From contig VXTP01000044.1 of assembly GCA_009837395.1 (NCBI GenBank), positions 34,105 through 98,104 on the forward strand: DNA of 64,000 bases, in the 5' to 3' direction. The notes under the pieces are model-generated. The model was given only the letters and a program-made list of their open reading frames with translations, was not told the DNA's origin and searched no databases. The translations under genes were made by a program, and so were the position numbers. The stretch is from Gemmatimonadota bacterium. GTDB lineage: Bacteria > JAAXHH01. Every line of letters begins with the position of its first letter. The first letter of the stretch is position 1. Positions 8,896 through 16,614 of the stretch are shown here, one piece after another.

Positions 8896-9987
8896 ATGGA
8901 TCAGAAGCTTCGAAACGCCGACGCTCCCGGGGTGAAGTCAGCCGTCCGCGCCATGTCCGGTTACACGCTGGTCCAGCCGGACTGCCCGGTCAAGCTCAAC
9001 CAGAACGAATGCCCCTTCGACGTGCCTGCGGAACTCAAGCGGGAGATCGTGGACGAGGCCCTGGCAAGCAACTGGGGCCGATATCCAAGTTTTGTGCCCG
9101 GCGAGGTCAAGGCGGCCATCGGCGAGCGGCACGGGCTGGGTCCCGAGCACGTCCTGATCGGTAACGGCTCCAACGAACTGATCCAGTCGATCTTCCAGGC
9201 TGCAGTCTCGACGGGCGATGCGGTGGTGTTGCCCGCACCGACCTTCACCCTGTACGCGCTCATGGGCAGGATCTCGGGCGCCGAGATCCGGACGGTACAC
9301 CTCAAGCGCGATTTGAGCTTCGACGTCGATCGGCTAGAGGAAGAAAGCGCCCAATCGGACGTCAGGCTGGTGGTGCTGTGTTCGCCGAACAACCCGACCG
9401 GCTCGATGATTTCACCGGAAGATACGGCGCGGATCGCCGACGCGACCGCGGGCCTGGTCGTGGTGGACGAGGCCTATTTCGAGTTCGTCGGTGTGTCGTG
9501 CATTGAACTGCTGGAACGCCATCCCAACCTGGTGATTACGCGCACCTTCTCGAAAGCCCTCGGCGCGGCCGGCCTTCGGCTGGGATATCTCGTCGCCGAT
9601 CCTGCCGTGGCGCGAGAGCTCGAGAAAGTCAAACTTCCGTACAACGTAAACATCATCTCCCTGATCGCCGCGCGGAAGTTGATCGGCCAGGATGCACTGA
9701 TCGAGGAACGTGCGTCGATGATCCGGTCTGAAAGGCAACGGGTCTTCGAGGCCCTGCGGGGCCTTCCGGGCATCAAGCCCCATCCCTCTCACGCCAACTT
9801 CATTCTGTTCGAGGCGGAACGACCGGTCGCCGGGATCTTCCACGGTCTCATCGAACGGGGCGTGCTCATCCGCGACGTCAGCCGCTATCCCATGCTGGAA
9901 CGGGGCATGCGCGTGACGATCGGCTTGCCGGAAGAGAACGACGCCTTTCTCGAAGCGTTGCGGGAAGTGCTGGCCACGCAGGATTGA
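8896..9987 (+). CDS. hisC: histidinol-phosphate aminotransferase
   Basis: A 363-residue class I/II PLP aminotransferase converting imidazole acetol phosphate to histidinol phosphate. Family marks: KLNQNECPFDVP, GNGSNELI, LCSPNNPTGSMI, VVDEAYFEF, and the PLP lysine Lys220 in TFSKALGAAGLRLGY. It sits 13 bases behind hisG, forming a short his operon; the other his genes are not in the window. Family members can also act on other amino acids, but the hisG context favours histidine. Confidence 0.93.
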   Translation: MDQKLRNADAPGVKSAVRAMSGYTLVQPDCPVKLNQNECPFDVPAELKREIVDEALASNWGRYPSFVPGEVKAAIGERHGLGPEHVLIGNGSNELIQSIFQAAVSTGDAVVLPAPTFTLYALMGRISGAEIRTVHLKRDLSFDVDRLEEESAQSDVRLVVLCSPNNPTGSMISPEDTARIADATAGLVVVDEAYFEFVGVSCIELLERHPNLVITRTFSKALGAAGLRLGYLVADPAVARELEKVKLPYNVNIISLIAARKLIGQDALIEERASMIRSERQRVFEALRGLPGIKPHPSHANFILFEAERPVAGIFHGLIERGVLIRDVSRYPMLERGMRVTIGLPEENDAFLEALREVLATQD

Positions 9988-10016
9988 GTGCGTTCACCGA
10001 AGTCGGACGATTCCAC

Positions 10017-10469
10017 ATGCACGTCAGACAAGCCGTTCCAGAAGACACCGATCGCCTGCTCGAACTCATGAAGGGACTGGCGCGGTACGAAGACTACATC
10101 GACCAGTTCGCCGTGATGCGGGAGAGCATCCTCGAGCACGGATTCGGAGATGAGCGGTTGTTCACCGCCTTCGTCGCCGAACACGAAGACGATCTCGTCG
10201 GAATGGCGGTTACCTATCCGATCCTTTGGACCTACACGTTGCGGCCGAAGCTCGTGCTCAAAGAACTGTTTGTTGCCGAGGCTGCCCGGAATATGGGCGT
10301 GGGAAAGGCTTTAATGGTGTCGGTGACCGCGCATGCCCGGTCCATGGGTGCGACCGAAGTCATCTGGACGGTCATGTCCGGGAATGCCGACGCCGAGGCG
10401 TTCTACCGGTCACTGGGTGGCCTGCCGGATCTGAAGTGGAACAACTGGACGTTGCGTCTCGATACGTAG
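10017..10469 (+). CDS. GNAT-family N-acetyltransferase
   Basis: A 150-residue acetyl-CoA-dependent acetyltransferase. Motif A is LKELFVAEAARNMGVGKALM, containing the R/Q-x-x-G-x-G/A pyrophosphate loop as RNMGVG. Overall order resembles the diamine/spermidine acetyltransferase-like branch (ARYEDYIDQF near the start, AEAFYRSLGG near the end). The ATG at 10017 is chosen over a TTG at 9984 that overlaps the end of hisC. It follows hisC by 29 bases and may be cotranscribed; a link to histidine synthesis is not implied. Confidence 0.85.
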   Translation: MHVRQAVPEDTDRLLELMKGLARYEDYIDQFAVMRESILEHGFGDERLFTAFVAEHEDDLVGMAVTYPILWTYTLRPKLVLKELFVAEAARNMGVGKALMVSVTAHARSMGATEVIWTVMSGNADAEAFYRSLGGLPDLKWNNWTLRLDT

Positions 10470-10575
10470 TGGTCGGCGGATCGGTGATCGCCAGCCCAAG
10501 ATCGCCAAGATCGTCAGCACAGGACGCCAGTCCAGGGTCGCCAGTCCAGGGCCGTCAACCTCTGACATACAGCAG

Positions 10576-10779
10576 TCACTTCTTCCGCGACCTTAGCCTG
10601 GCCTGAACGATGTAAATCACGAGCGCCAGCACCCCACCGTAGATCGCGAAGGCAGGCGTATCCGCGCCTTGCTCGCCCAACATGAAATTGAATGCGCCGC
10701 CGGCCAGGATGCCGAACATCATGGCGACCAATGCCTTCACGAATGCGGGCATTTGGGGACGGGGTCTGCGTTCTGTCAC
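10576..10779 (-). CDS. small two-helix membrane protein
   Basis: A 67-residue protein with two hydrophobic segments (about residues 14-34 and 43-60) and a basic end (ARLRSRKK). The start is GTG at 10779, whose GTGA overlaps the TGA of the 46-residue gene upstream, so translation is probably coupled. No family recognised. Confidence 0.6.
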   Translation of the reverse strand: MTERRPRPQMPAFVKALVAMMFGILAGGAFNFMLGEQGADTPAFAIYGGVLALVIYIVQARLRSRKK

Positions 10780-10916
10780 TTTGCGTCCTCCTTTTTAACA
10801 CCCTCCAGTTCCGCCAGCCGTTCCCGCAGGGCTTTCTCCAGCAGTGCCTCCGGAAGCGAAGCCAGGTACGCGTCCACCTCGTACGGGGCGTGTCGAGTCG
10901 GCTTCGGTTTACTCAC
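10776..10916 (-). CDS. small 46-residue protein, overlapping both neighbours
   Basis: A short frame from GTG at 10916 to TGA at 10776. It encodes a soluble, charged, probably helical peptide: SKPKPTRHAPYEVDAYLASL, then a Glu/Leu/Arg-rich helix ending KKEDAK. Its start overlaps the end of the VOC gene by 8 bases and its stop overlaps the start of the small membrane protein by 4 (GTGA). This double overlap and the codon choice are the support; the sequence belongs to no family I know. Confidence 0.55.
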   Translation of the reverse strand: MSKPKPTRHAPYEVDAYLASLPEALLEKALRERLAELEGVKKEDAK

Positions 10917-11385
10917 CGCGGAAGGCCCTATCCAGTTCGGCGATGTCGAGCTTGCTCATCTCCATAAATGCCGCCGTTACTCGTTCGACCGCCGCCGGAT
11001 CATCGCTGGCCAGCATTTCGCCGAGTCGGGCGGGCACGATCTGCCAGGACACGCCGAAGCGATCGACCAGCCAGCCGCAGCGGCTTTCCTGGCCACCGCC
11101 GGAAACTAGCCCCTCCCACAACCTGTCCACCTCGTCCTGGTCGGCACAGCTGACGCAGAGCGACATGGCCGGACTGTGCTTAAAGTGGGGGCCGCCATTG
11201 ATGATCGTGAATGTCTGCCCAGCCAGTTCGAAGTGCGCGGTCATAATGTCTCCCGGGGTGCCCATGCCGGCTTCATTGTGCCGGGTGATGCCAAGGACGC
11301 GCGAATCAGGCAAGAGGGAGGTGTAGAGATCCAGCGCTTCTTCAACGCGCCCGTCGAACCAGAGATTGGTTACGATCTTTTGCAT
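10909..11385 (-). CDS. VOC-superfamily protein, PhnB-like
   Basis: A 158-residue protein of the vicinal-oxygen-chelate/glyoxalase superfamily, in the PhnB-like branch often labelled 3-demethylubiquinone methyltransferase. It begins QKIVTNLWFDGRVEEALDLY and has the expected FELAGQTFTIINGG, LCVSCADQDEVDRLWEGL, CGWLVDRFGVSWQIVP segments and the C-terminal AAAFMEMSKLDIAEL helix (as TAAFMEMSKLDIAEL). The enzymatic role of this branch is not well defined. It follows the SnoaL-like gene by three bases. Confidence 0.85.
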   Translation of the reverse strand: MQKIVTNLWFDGRVEEALDLYTSLLPDSRVLGITRHNEAGMGTPGDIMTAHFELAGQTFTIINGGPHFKHSPAMSLCVSCADQDEVDRLWEGLVSGGGQESRCGWLVDRFGVSWQIVPARLGEMLASDDPAAVERVTAAFMEMSKLDIAELDRAFRGE

Positions 11386-11388
11386 GGA

Positions 11389-11778
11389 TCACCGACCCTC
11401 GTCTACGGCGATCGAGTACGAGGTCATGGTCTTTATCTTCATGCTCGACGCACTGGTGAACTGAACCACATCGCAGAAGGCGTGGGCCTGGCCCGAGTTC
11501 GACCGGATCACGCCGTTGACGGCCGCTTCCCGACCATGAGTGATGATGGATTCGATGACCAGGTCACTCGTTCCGACACCCTGCATCGCTTCCAGCAATG
11601 CGCGGACATTATCTTTTCCCTCGATCACGCTGTCACCCACCAGGTTCCAGACGATATCGTCGCTCATCGGCAACAGGATGCCGTCGATGTCGGCGTGCGC
11701 GAAGGCAGAGATGAAGTCCCGCAACAAAGCCTTCTTCGGCGCGTTCTTGCAGTCGGGTTTAACAGTGATGTTGGGCAT
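11389..11778 (-). CDS. SnoaL/NTF2-like fold protein
   Basis: A 129-residue protein with the NTF2-like plan: a helical start with LLRDFISAFAHADIDGILLPMSDDIVW, then strands containing IEGKDNVRALLEAM and a C-terminal sheet. Such proteins act as small isomerases, hydrolases or binding domains; nothing here fixes a substrate. It leads the VOC gene by three bases and is probably cotranscribed with it and the two small genes that follow. Confidence 0.7.
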   Translation of the reverse strand: MPNITVKPDCKNAPKKALLRDFISAFAHADIDGILLPMSDDIVWNLVGDSVIEGKDNVRALLEAMQGVGTSDLVIESIITHGREAAVNGVIRSNSGQAHAFCDVVQFTSASSMKIKTMTSYSIAVDEGR

Positions 11779-11886
11779 GACCTGGCCTTTCGATTATGGA
11801 CCTGACTTACCTGCGGTTGTAAGCCGGACCTGCAGACAGTCATAGACCAGACCTGAAAACCATCCAGACTGGACCTGCAGGCCATC

Positions 11887-12768
11887 TCAGGTTTCGAGTA
11901 GCGAATGCACGGCCTGGCGTACGGCGGGCCACGTCACGGAGCCCGGTACCATGAACTCGTGGTGGCCGGCGTTCGGGATGACGACGTGTTCGACAGGGTC
12001 ACCGGCCGCGCGGCACGCCGCCGCGTAGGCTACTCCCAGTTCGGGCGGCACGACCCAGTCGTGTTCCGCGCTGATCATGACCTGTGGAAGACCCAGGGGC
12101 AGCAATGCTACGGGCGATCCGCATCGATATCGACTTTCCGCACGCCCCTCGGGCTCTTCGGATGATACGCCAGGATCGCCAAGCAGTTCCGAAACGACGT
12201 CCTGCCGGCATTCCGCATCCGCGTGAGGTGTGAAACCTCTCAGATCGCCCGGTCCGCCCAGTACGACGGTCCCTCGCAACGGCAACGGATCCGCGGTCCA
12301 GAGCGGGCTTTCACCGGGCAGGCGGTGGCGCGCTGCCGTCCAGAGGGCCAGGTGGCCTCCCGCCGAGTGGCCGATGGTGATGACGCGATCCAGGTCGAGA
12401 TCGTGATCGCCAGCCAGCGTGCGCAGGTAGTCTGTCGCGCTCCCGGCGTCGAGAAAGGTCCCCGGCCATCCGCCGCCCTCCTGATCCACGCACCGGTATT
12501 CCACGTTCCAGGTAGCGATGCCCTCGTCCCGTAGGGCGTCGGCCAGCGCATCCGCGTTGCGCAGGTCCGCGTAGATCGACAGCCAGCAGCCTCCGTGCAG
12601 GACCACGGCCACCGGATGGGGACCTTGGCCGGCCGGCAACCGCAATTCCCCAAATTGAGACAGCGCTGGTCCATATGACGATCTGACGTCCGCGGGTTTG
12701 CTGGGCAGCGCGTTGACGATGTCGGGGGTCGCGAAGGGATGATTATCGGAGGTGAATCTGGCAGTCAT
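11887..12768 (-). CDS. alpha/beta-hydrolase (esterase/lipase-like)
   Basis: A 293-residue serine hydrolase of the BD-FAE/esterase-lipase type. The oxyanion segment LHGGCW, the nucleophile elbow GHSAGGHLALW, an acid-residue candidate in SAEHDWVVPPE and the catalytic His in PNAGHHEFM are visible in order. There is no signal peptide, so it should be cytosolic. The ATG at 12768 (MTARF) is preferred to the one at 12801 because the hydrolase homology begins soon after it. Substrate unknown. Confidence 0.85.
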   Translation of the reverse strand: MTARFTSDNHPFATPDIVNALPSKPADVRSSYGPALSQFGELRLPAGQGPHPVAVVLHGGCWLSIYADLRNADALADALRDEGIATWNVEYRCVDQEGGGWPGTFLDAGSATDYLRTLAGDHDLDLDRVITIGHSAGGHLALWTAARHRLPGESPLWTADPLPLRGTVVLGGPGDLRGFTPHADAECRQDVVSELLGDPGVSSEEPEGRAESRYRCGSPVALLPLGLPQVMISAEHDWVVPPELGVAYAAACRAAGDPVEHVVIPNAGHHEFMVPGSVTWPAVRQAVHSLLET

Positions 12769-12854
12769 GATGTGAGGGTCGCGAAGAGCGTGACGACACA
12801 AGACGGACGTTCAGGACATAAACCGTTGTTCGGAACTTCAACCGTTGTCGCCCG

Positions 12855-13346
12855 TCACAGCAGAAACCGACCGCGCTCTTCGGGCGTGGGCAGCCTGCAC
12901 GCGTCCCGTCTGCCGAACCAGCGGTACCGGTTACGTGCGACAGTGCGATAGACACAATCGCGCAGTGGACGTGGAAAAACATACAGCACGGCGATCAGCC
13001 GCCATGCGCCGCCCAGTCGTGCCATGGCGTGCAGGACAGCGTCGGATTGTTCGAAACGCCCGTCTGTATCGAGGAAAATGAAAGATCGGGGTTCGTCGGA
13101 CGGAAGATCGCCCGCCTGGGAATCTCTTGACGTTGGATCGTCCGGCTCGTCGTCCCCGGCCTCGTCCTCCACCCCCAGCAATCGTCGCGCCGTTTCGCCC
13201 TGCAGCGGCGCAAACCGGAACCGGTGCTGGCTATCGGTCCGTAGCATAAAATCGACGAAGCGGTTGCAGAGGCCGCACACGCCATCGAAAAACAGGATTG
13301 GCTGCCTGTGTTCCGCTTCACTGTGGGCCGAGTCGTTCACCGCCAC
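12855..13346 (-). CDS. thiol-disulfide oxidoreductase-like DCC family protein
   Basis: A 163-residue DUF393 protein. The defining D-x-x-C-x-x-C motif is present in LFFDGVCGLCNRFVDFML near the N-terminus, followed by FRFAPLQGE, a SFIFLDTDGR segment, and the helical region LGGAWRLIAVLYVFPRPLRD. Between them is a family-untypical insert rich in Glu, Asp and Pro. The start is GTG at 13346 (13340 is equally possible after AAGGA). Physiological role of the family is unclear. Confidence 0.85.
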   Translation of the reverse strand: MAVNDSAHSEAEHRQPILFFDGVCGLCNRFVDFMLRTDSQHRFRFAPLQGETARRLLGVEDEAGDDEPDDPTSRDSQAGDLPSDEPRSFIFLDTDGRFEQSDAVLHAMARLGGAWRLIAVLYVFPRPLRDCVYRTVARNRYRWFGRRDACRLPTPEERGRFLL

Positions 13347-13387
13347 GCGTCCTTCACCGGGCCGAATCCGTTACCGCACCGGGCTGG

Positions 13388-14242
13388 TTACCGGGCCCAG
13401 GTCTTGTTCTCGAGAACCGACTGGGTCTCGTAGATCGAACCGCCTCGTTCCGGTCCGGGCAGCGGCATGCGTACGGGCAGGTCGGCCATGCGCGGCACGT
13501 TGGTCGGTTCGCCCCGGAGGAGGTTGCCGTTGAAGACGTCCCAGTCGCCCGCTCCCGTGAGCGGCCAGGCGTCGGCGGCAGCCATCTGGAACAAGAGCAA
13601 GCGCCGTGGTGCGCCCGAATAGTTCGGCGCTGAACCATGCAGTGTTCGGACGTGATGGATCGAAATCCCACCCGCGGGCACTTCGAGCGCTACGACGTTA
13701 TCCGGGGTGAAGTCGGGATCGTTCACCGCGCCGCAGAACCGGCCGTCCTGGTGATGGTTGTAGGTGGGGCCTTTGTGGGAACCGGGAATCACCAGCAGGG
13801 CGCCGTTGGCTTCGTTCATCTCATCGATGCAGACGCCCACGGCGAGAATGTCGTCGTTGGTGTGGGGATAAAAGGACCAGTCCTGGTGCCACTCCACCGG
13901 GCTGCCGTAGTCGGCGGACTTCATGTTCAGCTTGTTGCCGTTGGTCCGGATGTTGTCGCCGATCAGCTGCGCCACGATGTCGAGGATGCCGTCGTGCTCT
14001 ATGGTGCTCCGGTACACGTCGTGGTGGTCGATCGGGCTCTTCAGGCGGCGCACCTGTGGATCATCCGCCGAGTGACCGGGTTCGAGGTCGTAGAAGTCCG
14101 TATGTTCGGTGATGACCCGGGCCTTATCTACGAATTCGTCTGTCACCCGCTGCAGGTCCGCGACCTCCGCGTCGGAAAGCACCTTGTCGACAGTCATGTA
14201 ACCGTTCTCGTGGTAGAACTCAACCTGCTCCTGGGATAACAT
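13388..14242 (-). CDS. phytanoyl-CoA dioxygenase (PhyH) family protein 1
   Basis: A 284-residue Fe(II)/2-oxoglutarate-dependent oxygenase-fold protein. The metal triad is visible: His119 and Asp121 in WHQDWSFYP and the distal His202 in LHGSAPN. The 2-oxoglutarate-binding Arg is likely in GAPRRLLLFQM. GALLVIPGSHKG is the usual middle motif. The ATG at 14242 follows GGAGG; a much longer open frame to 14848 is an antisense-type extension over the next gene and is rejected. It lies 29 bases after the second DUF2961 gene, so the three form one unit. Substrate unknown. Confidence 0.9.
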   Translation of the reverse strand: MLSQEQVEFYHENGYMTVDKVLSDAEVADLQRVTDEFVDKARVITEHTDFYDLEPGHSADDPQVRRLKSPIDHHDVYRSTIEHDGILDIVAQLIGDNIRTNGNKLNMKSADYGSPVEWHQDWSFYPHTNDDILAVGVCIDEMNEANGALLVIPGSHKGPTYNHHQDGRFCGAVNDPDFTPDNVVALEVPAGGISIHHVRTLHGSAPNYSGAPRRLLLFQMAAADAWPLTGAGDWDVFNGNLLRGEPTNVPRMADLPVRMPLPGPERGGSIYETQSVLENKTWAR

Positions 14243-14271
14243 CTGTACCTCCGTGATGGGACTGCTTGCCC

Positions 14272-15351
14272 TCAGCCGTACCGCTCCTCGTTCGGCCGCG
14301 GCAGGCGTTCTTCCACCGGCAGCAGGACCGGACCGCCGCGCCGAGGCTCGGAGAGGTAGTAATAGGCCGTGCTGGCGTAGTCGTTGCTCAGCTTGTTCGC
14401 ATGGCCATGCTCGATGGACATGCGGAAACTTTTCCGGAACCGGATCGGATCTTCTATGTGATACCGGTAAACGGTGTTCTTGCCCTTGAACCTCCAGTCC
14501 GGGTTGCCGCTGTAGAGAATGATCCCGTGGTACGGCGCCTGGAACTCCGTCGTCGGGCCGTATGCGCCGTGATACCAGTCTTCGGTGCCCGTGCCGTGCA
14601 GCGACGGGGGCCACGCCTCGCCGTCGATGAACATCATGTCGTCGCCTTCGCCGTACCAGTCGTTCGGGTTCCGCTGAAAGCAGTCGATGTCCAGGTGGGC
14701 GCCGCAGTAGATGCCGTCGCCCTCGACGTCGCAGATGACGTAGTTGTCCTTGTCGCTCGTGTTCAGCCAGCGCGGGTCGTTCCGGTATTCGTCGGGTTTG
14801 AGCCCTTCCTCGAAGGCCCAGCCCTTCGTATCGGCCTCCCGGCGCCACTGTACGTGAAAATACGCCTGATCCGCCACCGCGTCAACGGTGGGATAGGCCT
14901 CGCAGTCGATGTAGAAGTAGTGGAAGTAGCCTTCGTCGCCCTGGTTTTCCACTTCCACCACGGCCTTCTCACTGAATGGCATGGGCCACCACGCGTTGAA
15001 TCCCTTGCCGTCCTGGGGGCTCATCTGCAGCGGGGCGGTGATGAAATCCTTGCGCATGCCGTGCCCCAGGCCGAAGAAATCGCCGATGGGACACTCCACG
15101 CTCGGCTCCGCGCAACCGTCCCAGTACATGCGCAGCACGATGCGACGGCAGTAGTCCTCAGACGGGATCCCGAGCGTCATCCAGATGTGCTTGATGCAGC
15201 CCGGACCGTCGATCTGTCCGATGACGCGTTTCTCACCGGCCTCGATCCGCCAGGCGTCGGTGTTGGCGCCCGTCGTGTCCCAGCTCGAAATCCGGTGGCT
15301 TTTATACGTGCGCAGCGTGGGCAGCGACGCCAGGCTGGTCTGACCGATCAT
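14272..15351 (-). CDS. DUF2961 (GH172-type) protein, copy B
   Basis: A 359-residue DUF2961 protein. Part of this family has been shown to be glycoside hydrolase family 172, acting on fructofuranosyl or arabinofuranosyl linkages. The conserved segments are GPGCIKHIWMTLG, CPIGDFFGLGHG, the acidic FIDGEAWPPSLHGTGTEDWY and HGIILYSGNPDW. No signal peptide is present, so the substrate should be met inside the cell. The ATG at 15351 follows GGAGG. It is a close tandem copy of the gene at 15390-16472; the sequences match over long stretches. True substrate unknown. Confidence 0.88.
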   Translation of the reverse strand: MIGQTSLASLPTLRTYKSHRISSWDTTGANTDAWRIEAGEKRVIGQIDGPGCIKHIWMTLGIPSEDYCRRIVLRMYWDGCAEPSVECPIGDFFGLGHGMRKDFITAPLQMSPQDGKGFNAWWPMPFSEKAVVEVENQGDEGYFHYFYIDCEAYPTVDAVADQAYFHVQWRREADTKGWAFEEGLKPDEYRNDPRWLNTSDKDNYVICDVEGDGIYCGAHLDIDCFQRNPNDWYGEGDDMMFIDGEAWPPSLHGTGTEDWYHGAYGPTTEFQAPYHGIILYSGNPDWRFKGKNTVYRYHIEDPIRFRKSFRMSIEHGHANKLSNDYASTAYYYLSEPRRGGPVLLPVEERLPRPNEERYG

Positions 15352-15389
15352 GGATCCTCCCTTGCAGGTTGGTGGACGCGGTCCGTCCG

Positions 15390-16472
15390 TCACTCTCCGT
15401 AGTGCGGTTCGTCCGGACGCGGAATCCGGTCCTCGACTGGCAGCAGGGGCGGTCCGCTGCGCCGCGGTTCGGACAGGTAGTAGTACGCCGTGCTCGAGTA
15501 GTCGTTGCTCAGCTTGTTCGCGTGGCCGTGCTCGATGGAGATGTGAAAGCTCTTCCGAAACCGGATCGGATCCTCGATATGGTAGCGGTAGACCGTGTTC
15601 TTGCCCTTCCACCGCCACTCGTCGTTACCACTGTACAGGATGATGCCGTGATAGGGCGCATTGTACTCGTCGGTCGGGCAGTAGGCGCAGTGGTACCAAT
15701 CCTCGGTGCCGGTTCCGTGCAGCGACGGCGGCCACGCCTCGCCGTCGATGAACATCATGTCGTCGCCTTCGCCGTACCAGTCGTTCGGGTTACGCTGAAA
15801 GCAGTCGATGTCCAGGTGGGCGCCGCAGTAGACGCCGTTTCCTTCGACGTCGCAGATGACGTAGTTTTCTCGCTCGCTCAAATTCGCCCAGCGCGGGTCG
15901 TTCCGGTAGGCTTCCGGCTTGAGTCCTTCCTCGTAGGCCCATCCCCGGGTGTTGGCTTCCCGCCGCCACTGCGTGTGAAAATACGCCTGGTCCGCTACCG
16001 CTTCGGCCGTGGGATACGTCTCGTAATCGATGTAGAAGTAGTGGTTATATCCGTCGGTCCCCTGGTTCTCCACTTCGATCACGGCCTTGTCCCTGAAGGG
16101 CATGGGCCACCAGGAGTTGAACCCCTTACCGTCCTGCGGGCTCATCTGCAACGGCGCCGTGATGAAATCCTTGCGCATGCCGTGACCCAGGCCGAAGAAA
16201 TCCCCGATGGGGCACTCCACGCTCGGCTGCGCGCTGCCGTCCCAGTACATGCGCATTACGATGCGGCGGCAATAGTCCTCCGCCGGGAGCCCGAGCGTCA
16301 TCCACAGGTGCTTGATGCATCCCGGTCCGTTGATCTCACCGATCACCCGTTTCTCGCCGGCTTCGATGCGCCAGAAATCGGCATTCTCGCCGGAGGTATT
16401 CCAACTGGAAATCCGGCGGCTGTCATAAGCGCGCAGCGAGGGCAGCGACGCCAGGCTGGTCTGACCGATCAT
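15390..16472 (-). CDS. DUF2961 (GH172-type) protein, copy A
   Basis: A 360-residue paralogue of the next gene, separated by 38 bases. Same marks: GPGCIKHLWMTLG, CPIGDFFGLGHG, FIDGEAWPPSLHGTGTEDWY and HGIILYSGNDEW. Differences from copy B cluster in the N-terminal 40 residues and around DDEYNAPYHG-type positions. It is first in the unit DUF2961-DUF2961-PhyH and has an AT-rich upstream region with paired repeats. A recent tandem duplication followed by mild divergence is the simplest origin. Confidence 0.88.
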   Translation of the reverse strand: MIGQTSLASLPSLRAYDSRRISSWNTSGENADFWRIEAGEKRVIGEINGPGCIKHLWMTLGLPAEDYCRRIVMRMYWDGSAQPSVECPIGDFFGLGHGMRKDFITAPLQMSPQDGKGFNSWWPMPFRDKAVIEVENQGTDGYNHYFYIDYETYPTAEAVADQAYFHTQWRREANTRGWAYEEGLKPEAYRNDPRWANLSERENYVICDVEGNGVYCGAHLDIDCFQRNPNDWYGEGDDMMFIDGEAWPPSLHGTGTEDWYHCAYCPTDEYNAPYHGIILYSGNDEWRWKGKNTVYRYHIEDPIRFRKSFHISIEHGHANKLSNDYSSTAYYYLSEPRRSGPPLLPVEDRIPRPDEPHYGE

Positions 16473-16502
16473 GGATTATTCCTTTCGGATTGTTGACGAT
16501 AC

Positions 16503-16536
16503 CAGTTATAATTTTCGTGAATATCAGCTATAATTT
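16503..16536 (-). promoter_or_regulatory. paired direct repeats upstream of the DUF2961 operon
   Basis: On the plus strand CAGTTATAATTT (16503-16514) and CAGCTATAATTT (16525-16536) lie 22 bases apart, about two helical turns. They sit 31-64 bases before the first gene of the DUF2961-DUF2961-PhyH unit in a distinctly AT-rich stretch. This fits a promoter with a tandem operator, but no regulator gene is adjacent. Confidence 0.4.
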
Positions 16537-16614
16537 ATTGAAATAACGGAACTTTATACACGACCGCCTCGGCAGCTTCACCACATCGCCGCGCTTCGAT
16601 CCGGCACGCCGGAC

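Noticed and set aside
13388..14848. 486-residue reading of the PhyH gene
   Set aside because: The first 200 residues come from reading the DUF2961 gene in another frame; a GGAGG site and the family N-terminus place the start at 14242.
14272..15618. 448-residue reading of DUF2961 copy B
   Set aside because: The extension runs into copy A out of frame; GGAGG and the MIGQTSLASLP start shared with copy A fix the ATG at 15351.
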